From the NCBI GenBank assembly GCA_963722585.1, contig CAVRNU010000007.1, positions 1 to 64,000 of the forward strand: a stretch of 64,000 nucleotides of DNA. The letters are read 5' to 3'. A program made the translations under genes and the position numbers. How positions within the stretch are numbered: the first letter of the stretch is position 1; each line of letters begins with the position of its first letter. This DNA is from KBS-96 sp963722585 (GTDB lineage Bacteria > Acidobacteriota > Terriglobia > Bryobacterales > Bryobacteraceae). The notes beneath the pieces are model-generated. The model was not told where the DNA came from. It searched no databases and saw only the letters and a program-made list of their open reading frames with translations. Below, in pieces: positions 51,803 to 61,494 of the stretch.

Positions 51803-53542
51803 CTACGGCGCACCGATCTCCGAGGCATGTCTGGCGGCGAGCTGCGCCGCAACTTCGGCCAGCACCCGAGTGCCTTCTGCCTTCACCGCGTCCAGCGCCG
51901 CCGGATCCAGCCCCAGCGCCTTCAAAATAGTCGGCGCTACTTGTGCAGTGGTGCTCGCGTCCGAGACAGTCTGCGCCGTAAAGAATGGATACGCGACCAG
52001 CAGCATAACGTTGGTATCGTCATGCCCAAACCCGCCGTGATCTCCGATCATTGTCGTGCTGCTCGAGTATGTTACGCCTACATTCGGCGTCACGATGATG
52101 TCCGGCGTCCGAGGATCCTGTCCCGGCCCAAGACCGCCCACGTTGTAGTTCAACGCGACTGTCGGCCCGTAGTAGATCTGCCCTAGACCGATCTCCGTCG
52201 CATTCTTTTCGAGCAGCTCGACAGCCTCGGTCACGCTCGCGCCCTCCTTCAGCCAGAGCACGGAAACATCGTCTTCCGTTGCGCCAATGCCTGTTGCGTT
52301 CAGCGGCGACTCCGAGTAGGGAATCGCGCTTCCCAGCAGCGTGGCCGGCGTATTGGCGCCGTCAGCTACGTACCGGCTCGGGTCGATCGGCGACTCTCCG
52401 TGCTTCGCCGTGATGATGAGCAGCGTATTTTCATACAGACCCGCATTCTTAACCGCTTTGACGATATCGCCGATCGACGCGTCCACATACTCGATCTCCT
52501 TAAGCAGCTCCGCGCTGGGAGCCGCTGCCGCGTTCTGGTAACCGCCGCTGCCCACTCCCGGCTCGTTCACACTTTCTCCTATGTAGACCGACTGAAAGTT
52601 CATGCCGAAGACCGCTGGTATCTTCGCCGCCCCGCCCGCGTGTGTCCTGCCCGCAATCTCGTTAAGCAGCGCATTCACCTTCAGCGCGTCATAGCACTGA
52701 ATATTTGCGAAGCTGTTCGTCCACGATGCCAGATTGGTCGTGTCGCGGATGGCGGCGCACGAAGCGCCCAGCGACGTCGTTACACCGGGCAGCGCCACCA
52801 CAGCCGAATCCACCTCGGGCGCATAAAAATCGTCCAGGCTCGTGCCGCCCGGCCCAGCCACAAATGAATATGACGCGTGCTTGTCGATCCAAGCCGTGTA
52901 TCCGCCCGCCGCATGGACCACGCCAAATATCGTGTTCGTGCGGATGAAGTTCCACGGATACACCGGCGCGCAACCCGCGGCCGGGTCTCGTACCAGCTTC
53001 TTCGGATCGATAGAGGCGATTCCGCCCTCGGTCAACTCGGCGCCAGGCGCGCCACCGTTCAGCTTGGTATCGTCAAAATCGATTCCCTGATCGTTGTCTG
53101 TCGTTGTTCCGGTCGGTGTCCCATACGGTGTGCACACGCCACCAGCCAGACCAGTGCCCGTCGTTGTTGCCGGCGCGTCGAGCGATCGGTCGTACGCCAC
53201 GTCGTAGTAAAGGCCGGTTGTCTTCGGCGAACCGCCAGAAACCAACGCCGCCAATCCTGGAAACGAGTCCGAGGGCTTTGACGACGAGGTGTTCACATAG
53301 TTGATCCCCATCTGACTCAGGGCCGCCATATTCGGGCAGTACGGATTTCCGTCATTCACGCCCTCGATTCCATGCACGCAGTTGTAGAAATCCGCGGCGT
53401 GCATGCCGTCAATGCTCAATAGCAGCACATGCTTGATCTTCGCTGAGCCCGCGGTGCTCGTATCAGCCGCCATTCCATGCGCCGCCAGCGTCATCGCCAC
53501 TGCGGCTCCAGCCAGTACCAGCGTATTCGCCTTCATGTCCAA
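51803..53542 (-). CDS. Secreted alkaline-phosphatase-superfamily phosphodiesterase
   Basis: A 579-aa protein with a signal peptide (LVLAGAAVAMTLAAHGMAAD). It belongs to the nucleotide pyrophosphatase/phosphodiesterase group: first metal Asp in VLLLSIDGMHAADF, nucleophile in KPSDSFPGLAALVSGG, second site in ITAKHGESPIDPSRY, and last metal pair in MIGDHGGFGHDDTNV. The insert with GGVCTPYGTPTGTTTDNDQG IDF is typical of the acidobacterial and proteobacterial relatives. The substrate may be nucleotides or phosphodiesters. Confidence 0.87.
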   Translation of the reverse strand: MDMKANTLVLAGAAVAMTLAAHGMAADTSTAGSAKIKHVLLLSIDGMHAADFYNCVHGIEGVNDGNPYCPNMAALSQMGINYVNTSSSKPSDSFPGLAALVSGGSPKTTGLYYDVAYDRSLDAPATTTGTGLAGGVCTPYGTPTGTTTDNDQGIDFDDTKLNGGAPGAELTEGGIASIDPKKLVRDPAAGCAPVYPWNFIRTNTIFGVVHAAGGYTAWIDKHASYSFVAGPGGTSLDDFYAPEVDSAVVALPGVTTSLGASCAAIRDTTNLASWTNSFANIQCYDALKVNALLNEIAGRTHAGGAAKIPAVFGMNFQSVYIGESVNEPGVGSGGYQNAAAAPSAELLKEIEYVDASIGDIVKAVKNAGLYENTLLIITAKHGESPIDPSRYVADGANTPATLLGSAIPYSESPLNATGIGATEDDVSVLWLKEGASVTEAVELLEKNATEIGLGQIYYGPTVALNYNVGGLGPGQDPRTPDIIVTPNVGVTYSSSTTMIGDHGGFGHDDTNVMLLVAYPFFTAQTVSDASTTAQVAPTILKALGLDPAALDAVKAEGTRVLAEVAAQLAARHASEIGAP

Positions 53543-53896
53543 TCCTCCACGTGAATACTAGCCTGCGAAAGTATACGCGACCGTTACGTCTCTGTGAAAA
53601 CTCGATTAATCCTGGATTATCCGGAGAGCCGGCGGGCAACTGTCAGAAAGTGTCATGCTGAACGCCACAACCGTAGTCGAGCGCGTTCCCTGATCGTCTG
53701 TTGAATAGAATGCACGAGCTAGAGCGCAAAGGTTTCCCCACAATTCTGCTCCGCGCCCACATGCGTATCAAGATGTCCGGCATTATCGCAGTGCGCGGTT
53801 CCATGGACCCGGCCAAATGTGTTTCGCTTCTGATTAAGGATGACCAAAACGCGCATCGCTAACGCTCGAGATGGCGGTTTATCCAGAAGTAACGTT

Positions 53897-53994
53897 CGAG
53901 TTGCCGTTGACGGTTCAGAAACGCACATCGATTCATAAGAACTTACAGAACCGCGCACGCGAGTAAGCGGTCCGGTGTGGAGTTCGGCTAGGCG
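53897..53994. repeat. Dispersed inverted-repeat element, copy D
   Basis: The left part is degenerate (GTTCGAGTTGCCGTTGACGG), but the middle and right match copy B closely (CATCGATTCATAAGAACTTA and CAGAACCGCGCACGCGAGTA), ending GAGTTCGGCTAG. It is followed directly by copy E. Confidence 0.75.
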
Positions 53995-54001
53995 ACAGCT
54001 A

Positions 54002-54103
54002 GGCAGACCTCGTCAGAAGCGCTCCCTTGTGGTCGCGGTTCAGAAATTCACATCGATTCATAAGAGCTTACAGAACCGCGCGCGTTAGCAAGCGGTTTGG
54101 GTG
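54002..54103. repeat. Dispersed inverted-repeat element, copy E
   Basis: In tandem with copy D. It begins CTAGGCAGACCTCGTCAG, has the GCTCCCTTGTGGTCGCGG core, and ends CGCGCGTTAGCAAGCGGTTT a few bases from the kdpC stop codon. The remaining sequence of 53543-53896 shows no gene. Confidence 0.8.
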
Positions 54104-54109
54104 CGCAGA

Positions 54110-54685
54110 TCACTTGGCGAGTTTGTCGAGATCGAGATTCAAACTCAGCACGTTTACGGTAGGGTCGCCGATTACGCCCAGAACCGGAGGTTTGATACGA
54201 GTGGCAATGAGCTTGTCAACTTGCGCTTTCGGCAATCCTCGCAGTTTGGCGATGCGCGCCGATTGCGCGTAGGCGGAAGCGGGGCTGATGTCGGGGTCGA
54301 GTCCGCTGCCGGACGCGGTGACAAGGTCCGCGGGAACGGGTCCTTTATAATCTGGGTTTTCGGCGCGGAATGAATCGACGGAGCCTCGCACACGCTGTAT
54401 GAGCTTTTCACTCGTCGGTCCGAGATTCGAACCTGTCGAACTCGTCGCGTCGTAGCCATTATTGCCGGCTGCCGACGGCCGCGAGTGAAAATACTTAGGG
54501 CTGCCCGCTTCCTGCCCGATTAACGCCGATCCCACGATATGGCCATTGCGCTTGATTAAGCTGCCCGAGGCTTGCGTGGGGAAAGCAGCACGGCAGATGG
54601 CGGTTACGAGAAGCGGATACCCGATGCCGGTGAGCGCCGTGAGGACGAGCACCATTCGGAGAGCGGATAAGAGTTGACGGAACAT
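54110..54685 (-). CDS. kdpC: Potassium-transporting ATPase subunit KdpC
   Basis: A 191-aa subunit with one N-terminal helix (MVLVLTALTGIGYPLLVTAI) and an outer domain bearing GSALIGQEAGSPKYFHSRPS AAGN and GSGLDPDISPASAYAQSARI AKLRGL, both diagnostic of KdpC. It stabilises the KdpFABC high-affinity K+ pump. Last gene of the operon; the sensor genes kdpDE are not in the window. Confidence 0.95.
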   Translation of the reverse strand: MFRQLLSALRMVLVLTALTGIGYPLLVTAICRAAFPTQASGSLIKRNGHIVGSALIGQEAGSPKYFHSRPSAAGNNGYDATSSTGSNLGPTSEKLIQRVRGSVDSFRAENPDYKGPVPADLVTASGSGLDPDISPASAYAQSARIAKLRGLPKAQVDKLIATRIKPPVLGVIGDPTVNVLSLNLDLDKLAK

Positions 54686-54697
54686 AATGACAATGTC

Positions 54698-56824
<2,127 letters not shown>

Positions 56825-56847
56825 TCAGTTGCTCCGGAAGCGTCGCC

Positions 56848-58632
56848 TCATAAGATCAGCAAGAGCGAAAACAGTTTGCCCTGTTCGACCAGGAAGTGTT
56901 CGACGACAGGCCCGAGCGACAACGCCGGGAAATAGGTGAGAGCGCCGACGATCACCACCGTTCCAACCAGCAGACCGACGAACAGAGGCCCGTGCGTGGG
57001 CAGCGTCCCACTGGTTTCGGGCAGCCTCTTTTTGCCTGCCAGGCTTCCGGCAGCGGCGATGAGGGGCAGCAAGAAAAAGAAGCGGCCAACAAGCATCGTC
57101 ATGCCGAGAGTGATGTTGTACCAGGGCGTATTGCCGCTGATGCCGGCAAACGCGCTTCCATTATTGGCTGCCGCCGACGTATAGGCGTAGAGAAGCTCCG
57201 CGAACCCATGCGGGCCACCATTGCCAAGGTTGGCGATGGCGGGGCCGGGGGGGTTCCAATAGCCGTGCGCGGGAAACGAAATCACGCTTCCGATGCCCGC
57301 AAACAATAAGATGGCCAGAGCCGTCGCAATGACGGAAAGCATCGTCATCTTCACTTCGCGCTGCTCGATTTTCTTGCCGATGTATTCGGGCGTCCTGCCC
57401 ACCATCAACCCGGCAATGAAAACGGCAACGATGGCGAAGAGCAGCATGCCATAGAGCCCGGCTCCGACTCCGCCAAATATGACCTCGCCGGTCATAAGGT
57501 TGAAGAGCACGACCAACCCGCCGAGCGGCATGAGGCTGTCGTGAGCGTTATTGACGGCTCCGCAGCTTGCGTCAGTTGTAATGGTCGAAAAAAGCGCGGA
57601 CGCAGCAATGCCGAACCGCGTTTCCTTGCCTTCCATATTGCCGCCTGGCTGGCCGGGCGTCGCGGTATTCTGAACGCCGAGCTTTGCCAGTTGGGGATTT
57701 CCGCGTTGCTCCGCGCCATAGGCCACAAACACTCCGACGAGAAACATGACGCTCATAGCCGAAAACAGAGCCCAACCCTGCCGCGTGTCGCCAACCATTT
57801 GGCCGAATGTGTAAGTGAGCGCGGCGGGAATCAGAAAGATCAGAAGCATCTCGACGAAGTTGGTCGCTGGAGTGGGATTTTCATAGGGGTGCGCGGAATT
57901 TGCGTTGAAGAACCCGCCTCCGTTGGTACCGAGCATTTTGATGGCTTCCTGCGAGGCCACCGGACCTTGCGGAATGGTCTGGACGGCGCCGCTCAAAGTA
58001 TGAGCGGTAACCGAAGGATCGAGGTTCTGAATCACTCCCTGCGAGCAAAGCCAGATCGCAACAATGAACGAGATAGGCAACAGAACGTAAACGACCGATC
58101 GTGTCAGATCGGCCCAAAAATTGCCAACCGTCTTCGATTCCTGGCGCGAAAAGGCTCGAATGAGGACCAGAGCCACTGATATACCGGCGGCAGCAGACGC
58201 GAAATTTTGAACAGTGAGGGCCGCCATCTGAACGAAATAACTGAGTGTCGATTCGCCACTGTAGTTCTGCCAGTTCGTGTTTGTAACAAAGCTGAGGGCC
58301 GTATTGAACGCAAGATCCGGGCTGACATTCGCCGCGCTGAAATGTGCCGGGTTCCAGGGGAGCATTCCCTGCAGGCGTTGAATCAGGTAAACAGCAGCGA
58401 AGCTAAGTAAGCTGAAGGCCAGAAGCGAAGCGGAGTAATGAGTCCACCGCTGCTCGTTCTGCTCGCGAATCCCGCACAGGCGGTAAATCAACACCTCGAG
58501 CCAGCGCAGAAGAGGGTGAAGGAACGTACGTTTGCCCTGATAAACCCTGGTCAGAAACAGTCCGACCGGCTTCGTCAGAACCGCGACGAGGATGAAGTAC
58601 AGAACAATTTGAATGACGCCGGAAGCGCTCAT
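56848..58632 (-). CDS. kdpA: Potassium-transporting ATPase channel subunit KdpA
   Basis: The 594-aa channel subunit of the Kdp pump, with about ten helices and four selectivity-filter-like loops: FVTNTNWQNYSGES, LGTNGGGFFNANSAHPYENP, GAVNNAHDSLMPLGG and SAAANNGSAFAGI. These glycine-rich loops line the K+ pathway. ATG 58632 fits the family start. Slightly longer than the E. coli protein (557 aa), within the usual range. Confidence 0.96.
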   Translation of the reverse strand: MSASGVIQIVLYFILVAVLTKPVGLFLTRVYQGKRTFLHPLLRWLEVLIYRLCGIREQNEQRWTHYSASLLAFSLLSFAAVYLIQRLQGMLPWNPAHFSAANVSPDLAFNTALSFVTNTNWQNYSGESTLSYFVQMAALTVQNFASAAAGISVALVLIRAFSRQESKTVGNFWADLTRSVVYVLLPISFIVAIWLCSQGVIQNLDPSVTAHTLSGAVQTIPQGPVASQEAIKMLGTNGGGFFNANSAHPYENPTPATNFVEMLLIFLIPAALTYTFGQMVGDTRQGWALFSAMSVMFLVGVFVAYGAEQRGNPQLAKLGVQNTATPGQPGGNMEGKETRFGIAASALFSTITTDASCGAVNNAHDSLMPLGGLVVLFNLMTGEVIFGGVGAGLYGMLLFAIVAVFIAGLMVGRTPEYIGKKIEQREVKMTMLSVIATALAILLFAGIGSVISFPAHGYWNPPGPAIANLGNGGPHGFAELLYAYTSAAANNGSAFAGISGNTPWYNITLGMTMLVGRFFFLLPLIAAAGSLAGKKRLPETSGTLPTHGPLFVGLLVGTVVIVGALTYFPALSLGPVVEHFLVEQGKLFSLLLIL

Positions 58633-58642
58633 CGAACCTGCC

Positions 58643-58726
58643 TCAAAACCGTTCCGGCTTCAGGAGCGCGTACAGCAGATACGCGAACAGAAACAGACCG
58701 AGCATAGCGAACAGGAAATAGTCCAT
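58643..58726 (-). CDS. kdpF: Potassium-transporting ATPase subunit KdpF
   Basis: A 27-aa single-helix peptide, MDYFLFAMLGLFLFAYLLYA ending LLKPERF. The length, lone hydrophobic helix and L-x-x-P-E-x-F tail are those of KdpF, the lipid-like stabiliser of KdpABC. It lies 10 bp upstream of kdpA in the operon. It is easily missed because of its size. Confidence 0.92.
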   Translation of the reverse strand: MDYFLFAMLGLFLFAYLLYALLKPERF

Positions 58727-58731
58727 AAGAT

Positions 58732-58815
58732 TCAAAGCTTTTCGCATGCGCGAACGAGCGCCCAACACAACAGAAATAGAAGCGTTCCTAATATCAGGAA
58801 GATGATATCGGGCAT
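58732..58815 (-). CDS. Tiny membrane peptide at the head of the kdp operon
   Basis: A 27-aa frame, MPDIIFLILGTLLFLLCWAL ending VRACEKL, starting 5 bp upstream of the kdpF ATG region. It is one hydrophobic helix with a basic-Cys tail. Similar short peptides with R-x-C-x-x-L ends precede kdpF in other bacteria as far as I recall, but they have no established role. Its position suggests a further small subunit or a leader peptide. Confidence 0.65.
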   Translation of the reverse strand: MPDIIFLILGTLLFLLCWALVRACEKL

Positions 58816-58905
58816 ACTGATTACCCCCAGACTAGCGGCCGGGACCTAAGGAAGTAATAGGCGCGACATAAGGATTTTATAAAGACGCACGCATCTCGCG
58901 CGCTG

Positions 58906-59205
58906 TCAATCGCTCGCCAACGCTTCGCTGACACCCTTTGCGGCGCCTTGTCCCGCTTTGCGCGCGATGTTTGCGGCGCGGGTGAAGTGATGCTGCATGC
59001 GCCCAGCCACCGAGCCGAGGCTCGCGCTGGCTGATTCCAACCTGGCAAACGCCCGGTCGGCGTTTTTCGCGCCCGTTTTACGGACCTTTTCTGCCGCCCA
59101 ACTGACGCCCACCGATGTCAGCAGGACCGCGCCCGTTACCAGGAGTCCTGTTCCAATAACCAGAAGGCCCGTGCCGGCCCAGCATAGTTTGGTTCTTGTG
59201 TCCAT
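58906..59205 (-). CDS. Small membrane-anchored hypothetical protein
   Basis: A 99-aa protein with two closely spaced hydrophobic stretches (LCWAGTGLLVIGTGLLVTGA VLLTSVGVSW, about residues 8-37) and a basic, alanine-rich amphipathic tail (ARLESASASLGSVAGRMQHH). I do not recognise a family. It lies 58 bp downstream of recX on the same strand and 90 bp upstream of the kdp operon head. Confidence 0.6.
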   Translation of the reverse strand: MDTRTKLCWAGTGLLVIGTGLLVTGAVLLTSVGVSWAAEKVRKTGAKNADRAFARLESASASLGSVAGRMQHHFTRAANIARKAGQGAAKGVSEALASD

Positions 59206-59263
59206 AAATGCACCTCTGTACGCAGATTACTCCCGGTCGTGGACGGCAGTCGCAGGATGAGCG

Positions 59264-59827
59264 TCAATCATCCGATCCGGCCGGTTCGCCGTCCTCGGGG
59301 ATCTCCTCAAGGACATCTTCCAGTTCTTGCGCTCGCTGCGTAAACTCTTTCAGCACCTTGATGGAATTACCCGCTGAGAAGCCGGCCGCGCGGAGCCGGC
59401 GGTACGCAGAAGCGAGATTCTTCTCGAGACTGAAAAACTGGCCTAAATCCTTCGACCGGAATTTCCGGTTCAGGTATTGGCGGATCAGATCTGCTTCATC
59501 TACCTCGCCGTAGACCTGGCGCACAGCCTGCTCGGCTGTCTTTGCGGCAACGCGGCGTGTGCGGAGGTCGCGGATAACCCGGCTGGCCCCGTAAGCGCGG
59601 CGTTCGAGTCGCGTACTAGCGAACGATTCGGCGAACTTCCGATCGTTCAGCAGCCCATACTCCCGCAGTTTGTTCATCACCTCTCGAAGCGTTTCAGGCG
59701 AATCGGCTCTCGATTTGAGCTTCTGCTGAAGATCGGCGGCAGAATAGGGCTTTCTATCCAGGCAGCGGAGGGCATGTTCCCAGAGGGCGTCCGCCGCCAG
59801 TTTCTTGACTTTGCGCGGAAACGGCAT
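59264..59827 (-). CDS. recX: Regulatory protein RecX
   Basis: A 187-aa RecX, which binds RecA filaments and limits recombination. The first three-helix repeat is ALRCLDRKPYSAADLQQKLK SRADSPETLREVMNKLREYG LLND, followed by the conserved FAESFASTRLERRAYGASRV IRDLRTRRV. The acidic tail (EDVLEEIPEDGEPAGSDD) is longer than usual. recA is not in the window. Confidence 0.88.
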   Translation of the reverse strand: MPFPRKVKKLAADALWEHALRCLDRKPYSAADLQQKLKSRADSPETLREVMNKLREYGLLNDRKFAESFASTRLERRAYGASRVIRDLRTRRVAAKTAEQAVRQVYGEVDEADLIRQYLNRKFRSKDLGQFFSLEKNLASAYRRLRAAGFSAGNSIKVLKEFTQRAQELEDVLEEIPEDGEPAGSDD

Positions 59828-59995
59828 CGTTTTGCCGAAACGTTTGCGAGTCTAGCACGCTCTTACAGGCATGAGAAGCTGGTGGCAGGACGGCGGAGAG
59901 AAGGTGCGGAAAAATGGCAGGATTGCTTCTTTGACAGCCGCGGCTGCAAATTTGATTTCGAGTAAACTTCAATTGAACGTGCATGGGAGGTAGAA

Positions 59996-60331
59996 ATGGA
60001 AGAGAAGAACGGTTTCGGTTACTTTTTGCTAGGCCTCGGGATCGGCGTGGCCGCCGGAGTGTTGCTCGCTCCGAGGTCGGGCTCAGAGACTCGCGAGTAT
60101 CTCCGGTCGAAGGCCGAAGAAGGAAGCGACTACGTCCGTACTCGTGCCGGCGACAGCCGCGAGTATCTCAAAAAGAGAGGCGAAGAGATTCGCGATTCGG
60201 CCAGCGATATTGTGGAGCGCGGTAAGTCGGCCGTGAAGAGCCGGAAGGACCACCTGTCTGCGGCTGTCGAGGCCGGAAAACAGGCATACCGCGATGCAGT
60301 GTCCAATTTCGAAAGCGGCGAGGGCGTATAG
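59996..60331 (+). CDS. YtxH-domain protein
   Basis: A 111-aa protein with a short glycine-rich membrane segment, YFLLGLGIGVAAGVLLAPRS GSETRE, the signature of YtxH/GvpP-like stress proteins. The rest is a charged amphipathic helix with repeated S-R-E-Y-L-K and S-A-x-D motifs, likely a coiled coil in the cytoplasm. A ribosome site GGGAGG precedes ATG 59996. It forms a pair with the next gene, 45 bp downstream. Confidence 0.85.
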   Translation: MEEKNGFGYFLLGLGIGVAAGVLLAPRSGSETREYLRSKAEEGSDYVRTRAGDSREYLKKRGEEIRDSASDIVERGKSAVKSRKDHLSAAVEAGKQAYRDAVSNFESGEGV

Positions 60332-60375
60332 CGGACGCCCTCGCTTCCAGGCTGGTTTGTGTTCTATAGGTGCTC

Positions 60376-60879
60376 ATGGATTCCTCGCTGCTCATTGTCC
60401 TGATAGTATTTGTCGCGATCACTACCATTGCGATGGTGGCGCAGGCCATTGCCATGGTTGGCATGTTTCGAGCGGCTCGTCGGATTCAGGAAAAACTAAA
60501 CGGTCTTTTGCCCGAAGTAGCGCGGATCCTGGACGCGGCTCAAACCACGCTCAACCAGACCAGTAAATTTGTCACCGACGCGAATGCCCGCACTGTGGAT
60601 ATTCTGGATGTAACCAAGGCGCAGCTTAACAAGCTCGATGCCGTGTTCACGGATGCGGCCAACCGCGCCAAAGTTCAAATGGAACGGGCCGAGCTGGTGC
60701 TCGATGACGCGATGAGCCGTACGCAGCAGACCGTGGTTGTCGTGCAAAAGGGCGTTATCGGTCCGATTCGGGAAGTTCACGGAGTCCTGAGCGGAATCCG
60801 CGCGGCCATCGCAGCATTTGCCCGGGGCAACCGGCCAACCGTAGATCACGCAACGGCCGATGAGGAGATGTTTATCTAG
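60376..60879 (+). CDS. DUF948-like membrane-anchored coiled-coil protein
   Basis: From ATG 60376, 167 aa with one N-terminal helix (LLIVLIVFVAITTIAMVAQA) and a long coiled-coil tail (KLNGLLPEVARILDAAQTTL NQTSKFVTDANARTVDILDV). This is the layout of DUF948 proteins, which often neighbour YtxH genes, as here. Function is unknown, probably envelope related. An in-frame start at 60370 would add two residues. Confidence 0.75.
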   Translation: MDSSLLIVLIVFVAITTIAMVAQAIAMVGMFRAARRIQEKLNGLLPEVARILDAAQTTLNQTSKFVTDANARTVDILDVTKAQLNKLDAVFTDAANRAKVQMERAELVLDDAMSRTQQTVVVVQKGVIGPIREVHGVLSGIRAAIAAFARGNRPTVDHATADEEMFI

Positions 60880-61055
60880 TACCATTCGCCTGCTGTCCGC
60901 AGTTTGAAACGGAGATGGGAGCGCGGCTTTCCAAGGTCGCGCTTCTGTCGTGCTCCGATATCCTCCCCAGCGCCACGTCTCCCTTCGCTTGTGTTAGTCT
61001 AAAAAGCGTACAAAAAGCAAGAGATTAAGGTAAGACGAGGAGTATCGTTTCCAGC

Positions 61056-61325
61056 ATGGCCTTGGCTGCAGAACAGAAATCCCAGACGATTGCGAAGTAT
61101 CGGATCCACAAAACGGATTCCGGCTCGCCCGAGGTGCAAGTGGCAATATTAAGCCAGCGGATCGAGCAATTAAGGGAGCATTTCAAAGCTAACAACCAGG
61201 ATCACCATTCCAAGCGAGGATTGCTGACGATGGTGGCCAGGCGGCGGAAGCTTCTGAAATATCTAAAGGATCGCAGTCCGCAGCGCTACCAGGCTTTGAT
61301 ACAAAGTCTCGGCATTCGCCATTAG
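61056..61325 (+). CDS. rpsO: 30S ribosomal protein S15
   Basis: An 89-aa primary-binding ribosomal protein. Typical sequences are KYRIHKTDSGSPEVQVAILS QRIEQLREHFKANNQDHHSK RGLLTMVARRRKLLKYL, nearly unbroken with the bacterial S15 consensus. A GAGGAG ribosome site lies upstream of ATG 61056. It is followed by pnp, the order found in most bacteria. Confidence 0.97.
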   Translation: MALAAEQKSQTIAKYRIHKTDSGSPEVQVAILSQRIEQLREHFKANNQDHHSKRGLLTMVARRRKLLKYLKDRSPQRYQALIQSLGIRH

Positions 61326-61343
61326 GAAGCGCTCTCGGGCAGG

Positions 61344-61383
61344 CGCGGGAATGTTCCCGCGTAGCACCGTTCCGGTGAACGGT
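61344..61383 (+). promoter_or_regulatory. Double hairpin in the rpsO-pnp intergenic region
   Basis: CGCGGGAA-TG-TTCCCGCG (61344-61361) is a perfect 8-bp palindrome and ACCGTTC-CGGT-GAACGGT (61366-61383) a perfect 7-bp hairpin. Neither is followed by a U run. In other bacteria this interval carries an RNase III processing site that controls pnp; a similar role is possible here. Confidence 0.5.
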
Positions 61384-61494
61384 CCCTCCTCGGCGGGCTG
61401 TAGAAGTCCGTCGGTCACCTCTAAGTCCCCACTTAGTCCCTTGGATTGGGAAGTTCCTATGTTGTTGAGGGCTTCCATTCATCAAGGATGATAG

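Noticed and set aside
53719..53958. Short minus-strand frame in the repeat-rich gap
   Set aside because: It overlaps repeat copy D and has no motifs or ribosome site.
27919..54103. The five dispersed repeats as a possible CRISPR array
   Set aside because: Copies are kilobases apart (only two adjacent), 75-120 bp long, palindromic and without spacers; no cas genes occur.
58816..58910. Promoter for the kdp operon (TTGACA and TATAAA on the minus strand)
   Set aside because: The hexamers are about 22 bp apart, too far for a sigma-70 promoter, so no call was made.
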